Below are positions 1 through 8,289 of a stretch of 64,000 nucleotides of DNA, piece by piece. This stretch comes from Staphylococcus pragensis (GTDB lineage Bacteria > Bacillota > Bacilli > Staphylococcales > Staphylococcaceae): positions 1-64,000 of the forward strand of contig NZ_SRPJ01000006.1 in assembly GCF_004785665.1 (NCBI RefSeq), read 5' to 3'. How positions within the stretch are numbered: position 1 is the first letter of the stretch; each line of letters begins with the position of its first letter. Both the position numbers and the translations under genes were made by a program. Under the pieces are notes generated by a model. It did not search any database. It worked only from the letters and a program-made list of their open reading frames with translations, and had not been told where the DNA came from.

Positions 1-73
1 CCTTTCTTTTTTATTTGGTGTGGTAGCTAATAATTATAGAGGTAATTGCGCTATTTTTGTATTCAAAACATAA

Positions 74-110
74 AAATTGGACTGATGATTTTTAGTCATC
101 AGTCCAATTT
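74..110 (-). terminator. Rho-independent terminator of the Q/N/S-rich membrane protein gene
   Basis: A perfect 15-bp stem (74-88 with 96-110) and a 7-nt loop lie just past the stop of the minus-strand gene ending at 126. On the minus strand the stem is followed by a T-rich run. Nothing else can be called in bases 1-73. Confidence 0.85.
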
Positions 111-125
111 ATTATAGAGCCGTTT

Positions 126-707
126 TTAATTGGTTTTGTTGTTTGGGTTGCTACTTTGAGTTGAACCACTGCTGTTTTGAGTTGAACCACTGCTGTTTTG
201 AGTTGAATTCGTCTGTGTTGAGTTGTTTTGTGGCTTGCTTTGTTGGCTGTTCTGCTGTGTGCTGTTTTGTTGTGTACTTTGTTGTTGAGATGTTGAAGGC
301 TGGTTTGTATTTTTTTCTGTTGTTGCGCTTTCTGAGCTATTTTGTCTTGAATTGTTTGTTTTATTCTCTGTGCTGGATTGCTCTTGCGTTTTTGGTGTTT
401 CTTGTGTTTTCTCTGCTTTAGTATTATTAGAATTATCTTGGTTTGAATAATTCTGTTGTGTGTTTTGTATATTTTGTGTTGCTGGTTCTGTTTGAGCGTT
501 TTCGCCATTATCTGTTGTGTTGTCTTGCTCTTGTGTACGTTCTTCTGTAATACTTTCTTTTTTATGTTTTTTCTCTTTTGTTTCGCGTTTTTCAGTTGGA
601 TTGTCATCTTTTGTATTTGAAGTTTTATGTGTTGTTGCGAAGAATATTGAGAAACCTAAAGCAACAATAAGTAATACGATGACGATACCTGCCAATACCT
701 TTTTCAA
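126..707 (-). CDS. Membrane-anchored low-complexity protein (Q/N/S/T-rich tail)
   Basis: Predicted protein of 193 residues. I chose the TTG at 705-707 because a GGAGG lies 8 nt upstream on the minus strand; the ATG at 758 has no such site and would add 17 residues ahead of the membrane segment. Residues about 4-23 form one hydrophobic helix (KKVLAGIVIVLLIV). It is followed by a Lys/Glu-rich stretch and then a long tail rich in Gln, Asn, Ser and Thr that carries a short heptad duplication at its end. There is no catalytic motif. The layout fits a single-pass membrane or wall-associated protein with a disordered exterior. I do not recognise a named family, so function is unknown. The gene stands alone between its terminator and isaB. 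Confidence 0.75.
   Translation of the reverse strand: MKKVLAGIVIVLLIVALGFSIFFATTHKTSNTKDDNPTEKRETKEKKHKKESITEERTQEQDNTTDNGENAQTEPATQNIQNTQQNYSNQDNSNNTKAEKTQETPKTQEQSSTENKTNNSRQNSSESATTEKNTNQPSTSQQQSTQQNSTQQNSQQSKPQNNSTQTNSTQNSSGSTQNSSGSTQSSNPNNKTN
158..199. repeat. Tandem 21-bp repeat inside a coding region
   Basis: Two identical 21-bp units (158-178 and 179-199) are followed by a partial third copy. They encode the repeated SSGSTQN-type heptapeptide near the C terminus of the minus-strand gene. Because 21 is a multiple of three, copy-number change would keep the frame, so this is a likely length-variable site. Confidence 0.8.
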
Positions 708-905
708 AATATGGTCCTCCGTTTTTCTTTCATTTATTTTATTATAATGAAATTTCATAAAATAGATAGTATATACACATTTTTATAATATTACATTTTG
801 TTTACTAAAATTTATGCTAAATACATCCAAAGTACAGTGTCTGCTTATGAGTATTATGCGATAATAAAGATGTAATATAAATCCAATACAGAAAGAAGGA
901 CTATC

Positions 906-1427
906 ATGAATAAAGTAGTAAAAACTATTGCTTCAACAACTCTAGCATTTGGAACACTTTTAGGCGTTAGCGCAACGGTATTACCAGTAGAACACACAGC
1001 ACACGCTGCAGTTAAACCGTATTATTCGTATAACGGTTACATCGACAAAGATGCTAAATTTTTAACAGATAAAAACTTTGTGAATGCTGTTAAACATGAG
1101 AATGTAACATTTAGTGGAATTAAACTTGCACCTACTAAAGCTACGAAAGTGGTTGAAAAGTATAATCAAAAATTTACGGGCGTAACTAAAGACGGTAAGA
1201 AAGCAAATAAAGTTCAATTTATAGTTAAAGGGGACTTATCATTAAAGCAAATTAAAAAAGCATATGGTAAAGATTTGAAGAAAGTTAGTGGAAACGTAAA
1301 TGACAAAACAGGTGGTATTTTTGAATATAGACCTGTTCAAGACGGTTTAGTTACTACATTTGTTGTCAACAATGGGCACGTAGTAGAAGTAGATATTAGT
1401 TATGCTGGCTTTACAACTAGTAAATAA
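906..1427 (+). CDS. isaB: IsaB family immunodominant secreted antigen, copy 1
   Basis: Predicted secreted protein of 173 residues. The first ~34 residues are a signal peptide (basic MNKVVK, hydrophobic core, AHA-A cleavage site). The mature part begins PYYSYNGYI, followed by the conserved run of aromatic and lysine-rich segments with LSLKQIKKAYGKDLKK, as in staphylococcal IsaB. IsaB is a cell-surface/secreted antigen reported to bind nucleic acids. An AGAAGGA ribosome site precedes the ATG. A second copy lies at 2293-2820, in the same orientation, separated by a minus-strand gene and a candidate small RNA. Family assignment is firm; whether both copies share one function is not known. Confidence 0.92.
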   Translation: MNKVVKTIASTTLAFGTLLGVSATVLPVEHTAHAAVKPYYSYNGYIDKDAKFLTDKNFVNAVKHENVTFSGIKLAPTKATKVVEKYNQKFTGVTKDGKKANKVQFIVKGDLSLKQIKKAYGKDLKKVSGNVNDKTGGIFEYRPVQDGLVTTFVVNNGHVVEVDISYAGFTTSK

Positions 1428-1454
1428 TATTATTTTGAAAAAGTAAAAATGAAT

Positions 1455-1496
1455 AAAACAGCAATGTCTATTTTATATCATAGACATTGCTGTTTT
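1455..1496. terminator. Bidirectional terminator between isaB and the yolD-like gene
   Basis: A perfect 16-bp stem (1455-1470 with 1481-1496) with A-rich and T-rich flanks separates two convergent genes, so it can end transcription from both sides. Confidence 0.88.
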
Positions 1497-1507
1497 TCAT
1501 TTAGTGG

Positions 1508-1906
1508 TTATTCCACATTACAAATAACTCCAAATTCGAGTTTCATGGTTTGGGTGCCATTTTCATTACTAATAGTAATGCATTGGTTTAACATATCAAT
1601 GCGATGAATGTATGCTGCAATTGAATGGATATAGCCATTTCTCCAATAACTAATCATAGCAAGTTGGCGTTGCGTGTATTTCTGAGTTAACTGACGATTC
1701 AAAGTATCCAGCTGATCTTCTGACAGGGAGGGCATACTGATTTTATTCTGTTCTTCAATAAATTCACGTAAACGCTCGTATTGTTCAGGCATTGTCGCAA
1801 AAGGCGCCCACTTTACCATACCTCGACCTTGGGGGATATTAGGGTCTAGGTACTCTCTAGGAATTTTCCGATAATCTGTTTCATTTTTGTATTGTTCTGG
1901 AATCAT
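1508..1906 (-). CDS. YolD-like protein, SOS-associated
   Basis: Predicted cytosolic protein of 132 residues. The start at 1906 is preferred over 1936 because a GAGGTGG site lies 5-6 nt before this ATG. The N-terminal region reads MIPEQYKNETDYRKIPREYL and then has the RGMVKWAPFATMPEQ segment that marks the YolD-like family. YolD-like proteins are often encoded beside Y-family DNA polymerases (UvrX/UmuC type) and linked to the SOS response, with no defined biochemistry. Here no polymerase gene adjoins it, so it is a solitary copy. Its promoter carries a LexA-type operator (1931-1942), which supports DNA-damage induction. It converges on isaB copy 1. Confidence 0.85.
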   Translation of the reverse strand: MIPEQYKNETDYRKIPREYLDPNIPQGRGMVKWAPFATMPEQYERLREFIEEQNKISMPSLSEDQLDTLNRQLTQKYTQRQLAMISYWRNGYIHSIAAYIHRIDMLNQCITISNENGTQTMKLEFGVICNVE

Positions 1907-1924
1907 TTTAACCACCTCATCGTT

Positions 1925-1953
1925 ATTATAGAACATATGTTCGCATGTTTGAA
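1925..1953 (-). promoter_or_regulatory. SigA promoter with LexA operator for the yolD-like gene
   Basis: Minus strand: -35 TTCAAA (1948-1953), 17-nt spacer, -10 TATAAT (1925-1930). The spacer contains GAACATATGTTC (1931-1942), which matches the Gram-positive LexA core GAAC-N4-GTTC, so LexA bound there would block polymerase. Confidence 0.85.
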
Positions 1954-2020
1954 GAGGTTTCCTATACTATAAATAAATTTTATATATTTTCTAGAATATA
2001 ATGAATTTTTATTTGAAAAT

Positions 2021-2124
2021 AAAAAAATAAGGTCATAAGTCTAACAAAGGGGAAGTAAACTTATGACCTGTAGTCATTACATAATATAACTTTTTGTGAA
2101 GGAGTTAATGGGGATATTACTCCT
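2021..2124 (-). ncRNA. Candidate small RNA with CCCC motifs
   Basis: On the minus strand an extended -10 element (TGCTATACT, TATACT at 2131-2136) precedes about 100 nt with no ORF. This stretch ends in an 11-bp stem (2030-2040 with 2059-2069) and seven T residues (2021-2027). The RNA would carry two single-stranded C-rich motifs, ATCCCC and TTCCCCTTTGTT, the second in the terminator loop. C-rich seeds of this kind are typical of staphylococcal trans-acting sRNAs such as RsaE. Start and end are approximate. No named sRNA is claimed. Confidence 0.6.
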
Positions 2125-2292
2125 ACATTTAGTATAGCACAACTTATATAAAAAAATATTGTTTTCATTGTGGAATTTAATAAAATGATATAACTAAGTA
2201 TTTGGTTTCCATTTTCAAAAATAATAAAAATTGTCTAAATATGAGTTATGGAGTACTATATTGAGTAGTTAAAGAGAGAGAAGGCGAAAGTG

Positions 2293-2820
2293 ATGAAAAA
2301 AACAACAAAAACTTTAGTAGCAACAACGTTGGCATTCGGTACGTTATTTGGTATGGGTGCAACTGGAGAAGTGACGCAACATACTGCGCACGCAGCAACT
2401 TCAGCATATTATAACTATAACGGTTACGCTGGGCATGATGTGTCATTCGTATTAGACAAAAACTTCAAAAATGCAGTTAAAGCTGAAAATGTAACGTTTA
2501 ACGGTATTAAATTAAAAAATACAAATTCGACAAAAAATGTTAAGAAATACGATCAATATTTCAGAAACGTATCTAAAGATGGGAAGACAGCATCTTTACT
2601 TGATATGAAAGTAACAGGTCATATGTCACTTGCACAACTTAATAAATTATACGGCAAAGACTTACAAAAAATTGATAATGGCAAAAACAATACTACGGGA
2701 ATTTATTTCTATCAACCTAATCAAAATGGCATGACAGTATGGTTTGATTTAAATGAAGGCAAAGTTGATCGAGTAGTGATGGGTTATAGCACTACACAAC
2801 AAGCAATGAAAAAGAACTAA
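2293..2820 (+). CDS. isaB: IsaB family secreted antigen, copy 2
   Basis: Predicted secreted protein of 175 residues. The ATG at 2293 sits 8 nt after an AGAAGG site; an in-frame GTG immediately before it (2290) is closer to the site and less likely. It has a signal peptide ending AHA-A near residue 34. The mature part starts AYYNYNGYAG and repeats the IsaB pattern (ENVTFNGIKL, MSLAQLNKLYGKDLQK). It is clearly a paralogue of the 906-1427 protein and diverges mostly in the C-terminal third, which suggests an old duplication rather than a recent copy. It ends with its own terminator, so the two genes are separate transcription units. Confidence 0.92.
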   Translation: MKKTTKTLVATTLAFGTLFGMGATGEVTQHTAHAATSAYYNYNGYAGHDVSFVLDKNFKNAVKAENVTFNGIKLKNTNSTKNVKKYDQYFRNVSKDGKTASLLDMKVTGHMSLAQLNKLYGKDLQKIDNGKNNTTGIYFYQPNQNGMTVWFDLNEGKVDRVVMGYSTTQQAMKKN

Positions 2821-2829
2821 ATAAAAGAG

Positions 2830-2875
2830 AGACAAATCTAAGACGAATGAAACTGTCATTAGATTTGTCTTTTTT
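2830..2875 (+). terminator. Terminator after isaB copy 2
   Basis: An 11-bp stem (2830-2840 with 2860-2870) is followed by a T run (2871-2875), 9 nt after the stop codon. Confidence 0.85.
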
Positions 2876-2913
2876 AATTCCATAAATAATGCGTGGAAAA
2901 TGCATATTTAATG

Positions 2914-3786
2914 TTATTTTTTATTACCGTAATGACCTACATTATGCGTATTGTGATCAATCACTTTACCAGTTGTTTTGTTGACATAAATGACTGATGC
3001 ACCGTTGCTTCCTTGTTCCGCGTATACTACAGGAACGTAACCTTTAGGTAAATCGCTATAGCGTGATACATTTTTATCTACTTTAAGACCCATACTATTT
3101 TCGATTTTTATATTGTGGCTATTGAAGTATTGTTTCGCGACACTAATAATTTCAACATCAGAAAGTTGTCTTGTATGGTTAAAGTTGCTTGAGTTATGAA
3201 TGTTATGGTCAATAATTTTACCGGTTGTTTTATTGATGTAAATGGCTGATAAACCATTACCGCCTTGTTCACCATACATGACTGGAATATAGCCTTTAGG
3301 CAGATCGTTATAAAGGAATGTCTCTTTATCCACTTTAACGCCTACACTTTTATTTAATTTAATTTGATGAACATTAAAATATAGATTCGCAATATTTACT
3401 AATTCAGCATTAGAAAGTTGTCTTTTTTTATCGTAATTACCGATATTATGCGTGTTGCGATCGATGATTTTACCAGTTGTTTTATTAACATAAACTGCTG
3501 CTGAACTATTAGCGCCTCTTTCAGCGTAGATAACAGGAACATAACCTTTAGGTAAATCAGTATAAAGAGAAGGGTTTTTAACTACTTTAATACCAAAACT
3601 GTTGTCTGTTTCAATGTGACGTTGTTTAAAGTATTGTCTAACGATGTTTTCAATTTGAGTATTTGATAATTGTTTTTGTGCAGCATGTGCTTCGTTTGAA
3701 TGAATTGTTTCAGTTGGATATCCAGCTCCTAATACAGTTCCAAGTGCAATAACAGATGGCAAAGTAATTTTAGTGAATTTGTGCAT
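2914..3786 (-). CDS. Secreted protein of three tandem 84-residue repeats
   Basis: Predicted secreted protein of 290 residues. The ATG at 3786 is 7 nt from a GGAGG site; the TTG at 3792 almost touches it and is rejected. Residues 1-35 are a signal peptide with an AHA-A site. The rest is three repeats of exactly 84 residues (39-122, 123-206, 207-290), each starting QLS. Each contains a helix-like opening with QYF/LYF, the segment DLPKGYVPV, and a strand pair ending YVNKTTGKIIDHN. The regular spacing implies three copies of one small fold. I do not recognise a characterised family; the resemblance of each unit to a PepSY-like alpha/beta module is only an impression. Function is unknown; extracellular binding or inhibition is conceivable. 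Confidence 0.8.
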   Translation of the reverse strand: MHKFTKITLPSVIALGTVLGAGYPTETIHSNEAHAAQKQLSNTQIENIVRQYFKQRHIETDNSFGIKVVKNPSLYTDLPKGYVPVIYAERGANSSAAVYVNKTTGKIIDRNTHNIGNYDKKRQLSNAELVNIANLYFNVHQIKLNKSVGVKVDKETFLYNDLPKGYIPVMYGEQGGNGLSAIYINKTTGKIIDHNIHNSSNFNHTRQLSDVEIISVAKQYFNSHNIKIENSMGLKVDKNVSRYSDLPKGYVPVVYAEQGSNGASVIYVNKTTGKVIDHNTHNVGHYGNKK

Positions 3787-3800
3787 AGTCAAACCTCCTT

Positions 3801-4338
3801 TATATAATTTAAATAGTAGGTCTTTTGAAAATTATTACTATTTGATTGCAATATTACATTTATATTACAAAAGTGCAATATTACTTTCGTTTAGTTTGTG
3901 TAAAATTTGTTAAATGTTAAATAAATCTAAATTTGAACTAACCGTTCATGAAATGGATAAGTAATTACATGCAAAATGACACTGATTTCGTCACATGATA
4001 AAGCACACAATATATAATATAAGTTATTTTGTTATAAATATACGAATTAATGCATAATATTTTTGGTGGAATTATAAATTAATCTTCTTTATACTTATTT
4101 ATGAAATACTGTTAAATAAGTATTTCTAATATTTTCATTTTCAAAAAGAAACTTAAAAATCGAGAATGATTATATATGCAAATTATTGAATAAAAAATTC
4201 CCAGTGCCAATAGTAATAGACAGATGAATGAAATATACACAGTTAATACTATGTAAAACTGTATATTCTAATGGACAGGCATATTGAATAGTCAAAAAGT
4301 ATGAAAATTGATAATACAAATAAATCATATATGCAAAA
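3801..4338. other. Long AT-rich intergenic region upstream of arcA
   Basis: About 540 bases lie between two divergent genes. I find no convincing ORF, RNA gene or terminator. It should hold the promoters of the repeat protein and of arcA, but the extreme AT content makes -10/-35 calls unreliable. Confidence 0.5.
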
Positions 4339-4353
4339 ATGAAAGCGCTTTAT
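4339..4353 (+). promoter_or_regulatory. cre site (CcpA operator) upstream of arcA
   Basis: ATGAAAGCGCTTTAT matches the catabolite-responsive element WTGNAANCGNWNNCW except one position. It lies about 40 nt before the arcA start codon, where CcpA binding would repress transcription in glucose, as expected for arginine deiminase genes. Confidence 0.7.
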
Positions 4354-4389
4354 AATTTTGATTAGAGATAAATAAAGGAGGAAATGGAT

Positions 4390-5625
4390 ATGACGCAAGG
4401 ACCAATTCAAGTAAACAGTGAAATCGGTAAATTAAAAACAGTGTTGTTAAAACGACCTGGTAAAGAATTAGAAAATTTAGTGCCAGATCACTTAAGTGGG
4501 TTGTTATTCGATGATATTCCTTATTTAAAAGTAGCGCAAGAAGAGCATGATAAGTTCGCGCAAACACTTAGAGATGAAGGCGTGGAAGTTGTTTATTTAG
4601 AAAAACTTGCAACTGAAGCGATTGCGGATAAAGCGGTACGCGAACAATTTATTGACGATATTTTAGCAGAATCTCAAAAAACGATTCTAGGTCATGAAGA
4701 AGAAATAAAAAAATAATTCGACACATTATCAGATCAAGAGTTGATCGATAAAATTATGGCTGGTATTCGTAAAGAAGAAATTAAATTAGAAACAACACAT
4801 TTAGTGGAATATTTAGATGATCGATACCCATTCTATTTAGACCCTATGCCAAATTTGTATTTCACACGTGACCCTCAAGCATCTGTAGGTAGAGGAATGA
4901 CCATTAATCGTATGTATTGGAGAGCACGTCGTAGAGAATCACTGTTCTTCACATATATTTTAAAACATCATCCACGTTTTAAAGATGCAGATATATCTGT
5001 ATGGTTAGATCGTCATTCACCATTCAATATCGAAGGTGGCGATCAATTAATTTTATCTAAAGAGGCATTAGCGATCGGTATTTCTGAACGTACGTCAGCA
5101 CAAGCCATCGAACGTTTGGCTCGCAACATTTTCAAAGATGGGTCTACAACATTCAAGAAAGTCATTGCGATAGAGATTCCGAATAGTCGTTCATTTATGC
5201 ACTTAGATACGGTATTTACAATGATTGACTATGATAAATTCACAGTGCATGCAGCTATCTTTAAGGAAGAAAATAATATGAACATCTTTACCATTGAATA
5301 TGATGAAGCGAAAGATGATATCAAAATTACACAATCACATCAGTTACGTGAGACATTGGCGGATGTATTAGGTGTCGATCACATCGAATTTATTCCAACT
5401 GGTAATGGAGACGTCATTGATGGCGCCCGTGAACAATGGAATGATGGTTCAAACACATTATGTATTCGTCCAGGGGTAGTTGTAACGTATGACCGTAACT
5501 ATGTGTCTAACCAATTGTTACGTGATAAAGGAATTAAAGTAATTGAAATTACGGGTAGTGAGTTAGTGCGTGGACGTGGGGGTCCGAGATGTATGAGCCA
5601 ACCATTATTTAGAGAAGACATTTAG
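4390..5625 (+). pseudogene. arcA: Arginine deiminase ArcA, interrupted by an in-frame stop
   Basis: ArcA hydrolyses arginine to citrulline and ammonia, the first step of the arginine deiminase energy and acid-stress pathway. The ATG at 4390 follows GGAGG by 8 nt. Reading through, the frame spans 411 codons, the normal ArcA length. It keeps the family landmarks: [14 protein letters not shown] near the start, [29 protein letters not shown], and the catalytic-cysteine region [13 protein letters not shown]. Codon 109 is TAA (4714-4716), where relatives have a Leu (TTA would need one T-to-A change), just after ILGHEEEIK. The protein is cut to 108 residues with no active site. The expected arcB, arcD and arcC do not follow. 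A sequencing error is the alternative. Confidence 0.88.
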
Positions 5626-5838
5626 GGAAAAGGGCAAGGGCTATATTATACCTCGGATCAATTTACCTATATATTTGGTTGTCATCGGGAAATGTTTTGC
5701 GTGAAACATTCAATGAGAAAAGTGACGCAACTGTTTCATATGCTAAGTGATTTGTCTAGGATTTCACGTGAAACAACGAGGAGATATTGTGAGTACGTTA
5801 GGAATATGGAAAGTGTTAATCTACCAAACTCTGTATAA
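5626..5838 (+). pseudogene. Possible remnant of an ArcR/Crp-Fnr-family regulator
   Basis: Directly after the arcA stop the same frame stays open for 70 codons to TAA at 5836-5838 but has no start codon or ribosome site. Its middle reads QLFHMLSDLSRISRETTRRY. This resembles the helix-turn-helix of Crp/Fnr-type regulators, and ArcR of staphylococci has LMSDMAGISRET at the equivalent place. ArcR is normally the last gene of arcABDCR. I infer a deletion that removed arcB, arcD, arcC and most of arcR. The match is short, so this is tentative. Confidence 0.4.
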
Positions 5839-5855
5839 ATTTAAATTACTACTTT

Positions 5856-5886
5856 AGACGTTAGTATGGTTACTAACGTCTTTTCT
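5856..5886 (+). terminator. Terminator after the arc remnant
   Basis: A perfect 11-bp stem (5856-5866 with 5871-5881), a 4-nt loop and a T-rich tail. It could be the original end of the arc operon. Confidence 0.85.
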
Positions 5887-5974
5887 ATTTAGGTGTTTTA
5901 AGATTATCAATAATGGCAAAAAAGTGTAAAATAGTGATAATACTCTAGTTTATATTGAAGGGAAGAGAAGCAAC

Positions 5975-6736
5975 ATGGCGTTAATGACTATTAATTATAA
6001 ATCTCCGACAATTGGGATGAATCAATCGTTTATGGCGATTATTCCAGAGGATGATAGCTTTTTTAGTCGATCACAATCTGCGAAGCCACTAAAGACATTA
6101 TTGTTATTACATGGTTTATCGAGTGATGCGACATCTTATACGCGTTTTACAAGTATTGAGCGTTATGCTGAAGAACATCAATTGGCAGTGATTATGCCGA
6201 ATGCGGACCATAGTGGATATGCTAATATGACGTATGGTCATAGTTATTATGATTATATTTTGGAAATTTACAATTATGCGCATCAAGTTTTTCCATTATC
6301 TACTAAGCGTGAAGACAACTTCATAGCAGGTCATTCGATGGGTGGTTATGGCACGATGAAATTCGTTTTGACACAGAGTGAGTTATTTTCAAAGGCAGCA
6401 CCATTGTCAGCTGTATTCGAGGCGCAAGGGTTAATAGATCTTGAGTGGACAGACTTCTCACCACAAGCGGTCACTGGGCAAGATACAACCTTTAAAGGAA
6501 CTGAATTAGATACATATCATCTAGTAGATGAAGCGGTTGAAAATGGGGTCGACCTACCGCAACTATTGATTCAATGTGGTACCGAAGATTTCTTATACGA
6601 TGATAATCAACAGTTTATGAAATATTTAGATGACAAAGGCATTAAATATCAATATGAAGAAGGCCCTGGCGATCATGACTATGCATTCTGGGATAAAGCG
6701 ATTAAGCGCACAATTGAATGGTTAGTAGAAGAATAA
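5975..6736 (+). CDS. fphF: FphF/EstA-type serine esterase
   Basis: Predicted cytosolic alpha/beta-hydrolase of 253 residues. The family (S. aureus FphF, also called EstA/tributyrin esterase, related to S-formylglutathione hydrolase) cleaves short-chain acyl esters and reacts with fluorophosphonates. Visible features are LLLLHGLSS (oxyanion region), the nucleophile elbow AGHSMGGYG with Ser121, CGTEDFLYDD carrying the likely catalytic Asp, and GPGDHDYAFWD with the catalytic His. Length and landmarks match the S. aureus protein closely. It has its own promoter region and terminator, so it is monocistronic. Physiological substrate is unknown. Confidence 0.92.
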   Translation: MALMTINYKSPTIGMNQSFMAIIPEDDSFFSRSQSAKPLKTLLLLHGLSSDATSYTRFTSIERYAEEHQLAVIMPNADHSGYANMTYGHSYYDYILEIYNYAHQVFPLSTKREDNFIAGHSMGGYGTMKFVLTQSELFSKAAPLSAVFEAQGLIDLEWTDFSPQAVTGQDTTFKGTELDTYHLVDEAVENGVDLPQLLIQCGTEDFLYDDNQQFMKYLDDKGIKYQYEEGPGDHDYAFWDKAIKRTIEWLVEE

Positions 6737-6746
6737 TGCTAGAAAA

Positions 6747-6783
6747 AACCCTCTAATGTGAGACGACTTCACATTAGAGGGTT
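6747..6783. terminator. Bidirectional terminator between fphF and the DUF4870 gene
   Basis: A 15-bp perfect stem (6747-6761 with 6769-6783) with a 7-nt loop between convergent genes. Confidence 0.88.
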
Positions 6784-6791
6784 AACTTTAT

Positions 6792-7157
6792 CTATTTAAT
6801 AAGTTGTAAACTAAATGGCACGACGTAATCTTCACCTTTATTCATGGCAATAATGCCTAAAATGCAATAAATCAAGCTTGCGATGGCAACAACAAATAAT
6901 GCCAAGTAACCGATTAACACAATAATTAAGATGTAACTCGCGATACCATAAATAGCGTAACTAATCGCGTAATTAAAGTAATTCTTGCCTTGTTGGTTAA
7001 TATACTCAGATTCCTCTTTTTTCATTAACCAAATCACCAAAGGACCGATAAAACTTGTTAATAAAGATAGGATTCATATTAACATTGCCATGTTTCTATC
7101 ATTCTGTGATACGTCGCCAAATGCATGAGGGTTTTTAGACTGGTTTTGCAAATTCAT
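6792..7157 (-). pseudogene. DUF4870 small membrane protein, interrupted by an in-frame TGA
   Basis: Reading from the ATG at 7157, the frame gives 121 codons of a DUF4870-type membrane protein. It has a polar start (NLQNQSKNPHAFGDVSQNDR), a first membrane segment (LSLLTSFIGPLVIWLMKKE) and two further helices (YAIYGIASYILIIVLIGYL and FVVAIASLIYCILGIIA). Staphylococcal relatives have nearly the same ends and length. Codon 28 is TGA (7074-7076), inside what should be the first helix. The remaining open part from 7040 lacks that helix and has no evident ribosome site. I therefore call a nonsense pseudogene. The function of the family is unknown. Confidence 0.8.
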
Positions 7158-7329
7158 TATTCAATTCCCAACTTTCTACGTGTTTTGAACTTCTTGACCT
7201 TAGTATATCCAATGTGTACGACAATTTTTGTCATTTTCACTAAATATGCATCTTACATTTTTTAAAGAGTTATAGTTTAATTAAATAGAATTATTAAAGA
7301 ACACTTTTTGAAAATGAAGGGGCGATATC

Positions 7330-8289
7330 ATGGCAAAAGCGACAGATATGCTTGATTTATATTTTAGATTCATGTCAGGCGAACGCTTTACTAAAACACA
7401 AATTGGAGAAATTATTGGTAAGAAATCAGATCGTACAGTACAACGTTACATAGCGAGCTTGAATGACTTTTTTGATACAAGACAATAAATAGAACACTTA
7501 AGAATAGTCATGAATCAGACTGATCGTAAATATGAAATGACACGTTTACAGAATGAAACATTTGATGCTACGCAAATCTTAGCAATCTTAAAAATACTGA
7601 TTTCAACAAGAGGATTATCTGAAGAGGAAATACATCTAATTATTAATAACTTAACGAATCATATTACTGAAGAGAATCAACGTATTATTGAAAAAGCGAT
7701 TCAATCTGAATTAGTTCATTATGAACCTATGAATCACGGTGAGCCATTATTAAATAAATTATGGGAGATTAACTTACTCATTCAACAGAATAAAACGATT
7801 AAATTTGAATATTTTAATGCAATGAACCAAGGACGTATTCATACAATTAAGCCGATGTATATTACATTTTCTGAACTTTATTTTTACTTAGTAGGTGTGA
7901 ATGATAAGGAACAAGTACTCATTTTCAGAATAGATCGTATTCAAGATTATATGAAAGTTGAAGATAAATTTAAGGAACCTAATTCACCTTATTTTAGAGA
8001 GGGTGCCTTGAAGCAGCGTATTTATTTCATGTATGGTGGCGAATGGAAGAAGGTCAGCTTTGAATTTAATGGAGGCATTATTGAATCAGTGTTAGATAGA
8101 TTTCCTACTGCTCGCTTATTGAAAAAGGACTACGCAAACAATCGCTTTGTAGTTGAAATCGAAGTCATAGGTGATGGTATCTTAATGTGGCTATTATCAC
8201 AAGGTGCACGAGTGAAAGTCATCTCACCTAATAGTTTGAAAGAAAAACATATAGCAGAAGTGAAAAGGATTATGGCTAACTATGAATAG
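7330..8289 (+). pseudogene. HTH-WYL transcriptional regulator, interrupted by an in-frame TAA
   Basis: From the ATG at 7330 (AAGGGG site 7 nt upstream) the frame runs 319 codons if one stop is read through. Codons 1-52 encode a DeoR/HTH_11-like DNA-binding domain (RFTKTQIGEIIGKKSDRTVQRYI). Codon 53 is TAA (7486-7488). The same frame then continues with a helical linker, a WYL ligand-sensing domain (KTIKFEYFNAMNQGRI, LYFYLVGVNDKEQVLIFRIDRI) and a C-terminal WCX-like domain. WYL regulators respond to nucleotides or small ligands. A re-start at ATG 7510 would yield a WYL protein without DNA binding; I see no ribosome site there. The target genes are unknown. Confidence 0.82.

Noticed and set aside
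92..607. Overlapping minus-strand frame, Lys/Gln/Thr-rich
   Set aside because: Shadow of the low-complexity gene in another frame; it runs through the terminator stem and has no ribosome site.
4165..4185. Fur-like GAGAATGATTAT upstream of arcA
   Set aside because: Only half of the palindrome is present; unlike the perfect box at 63367.
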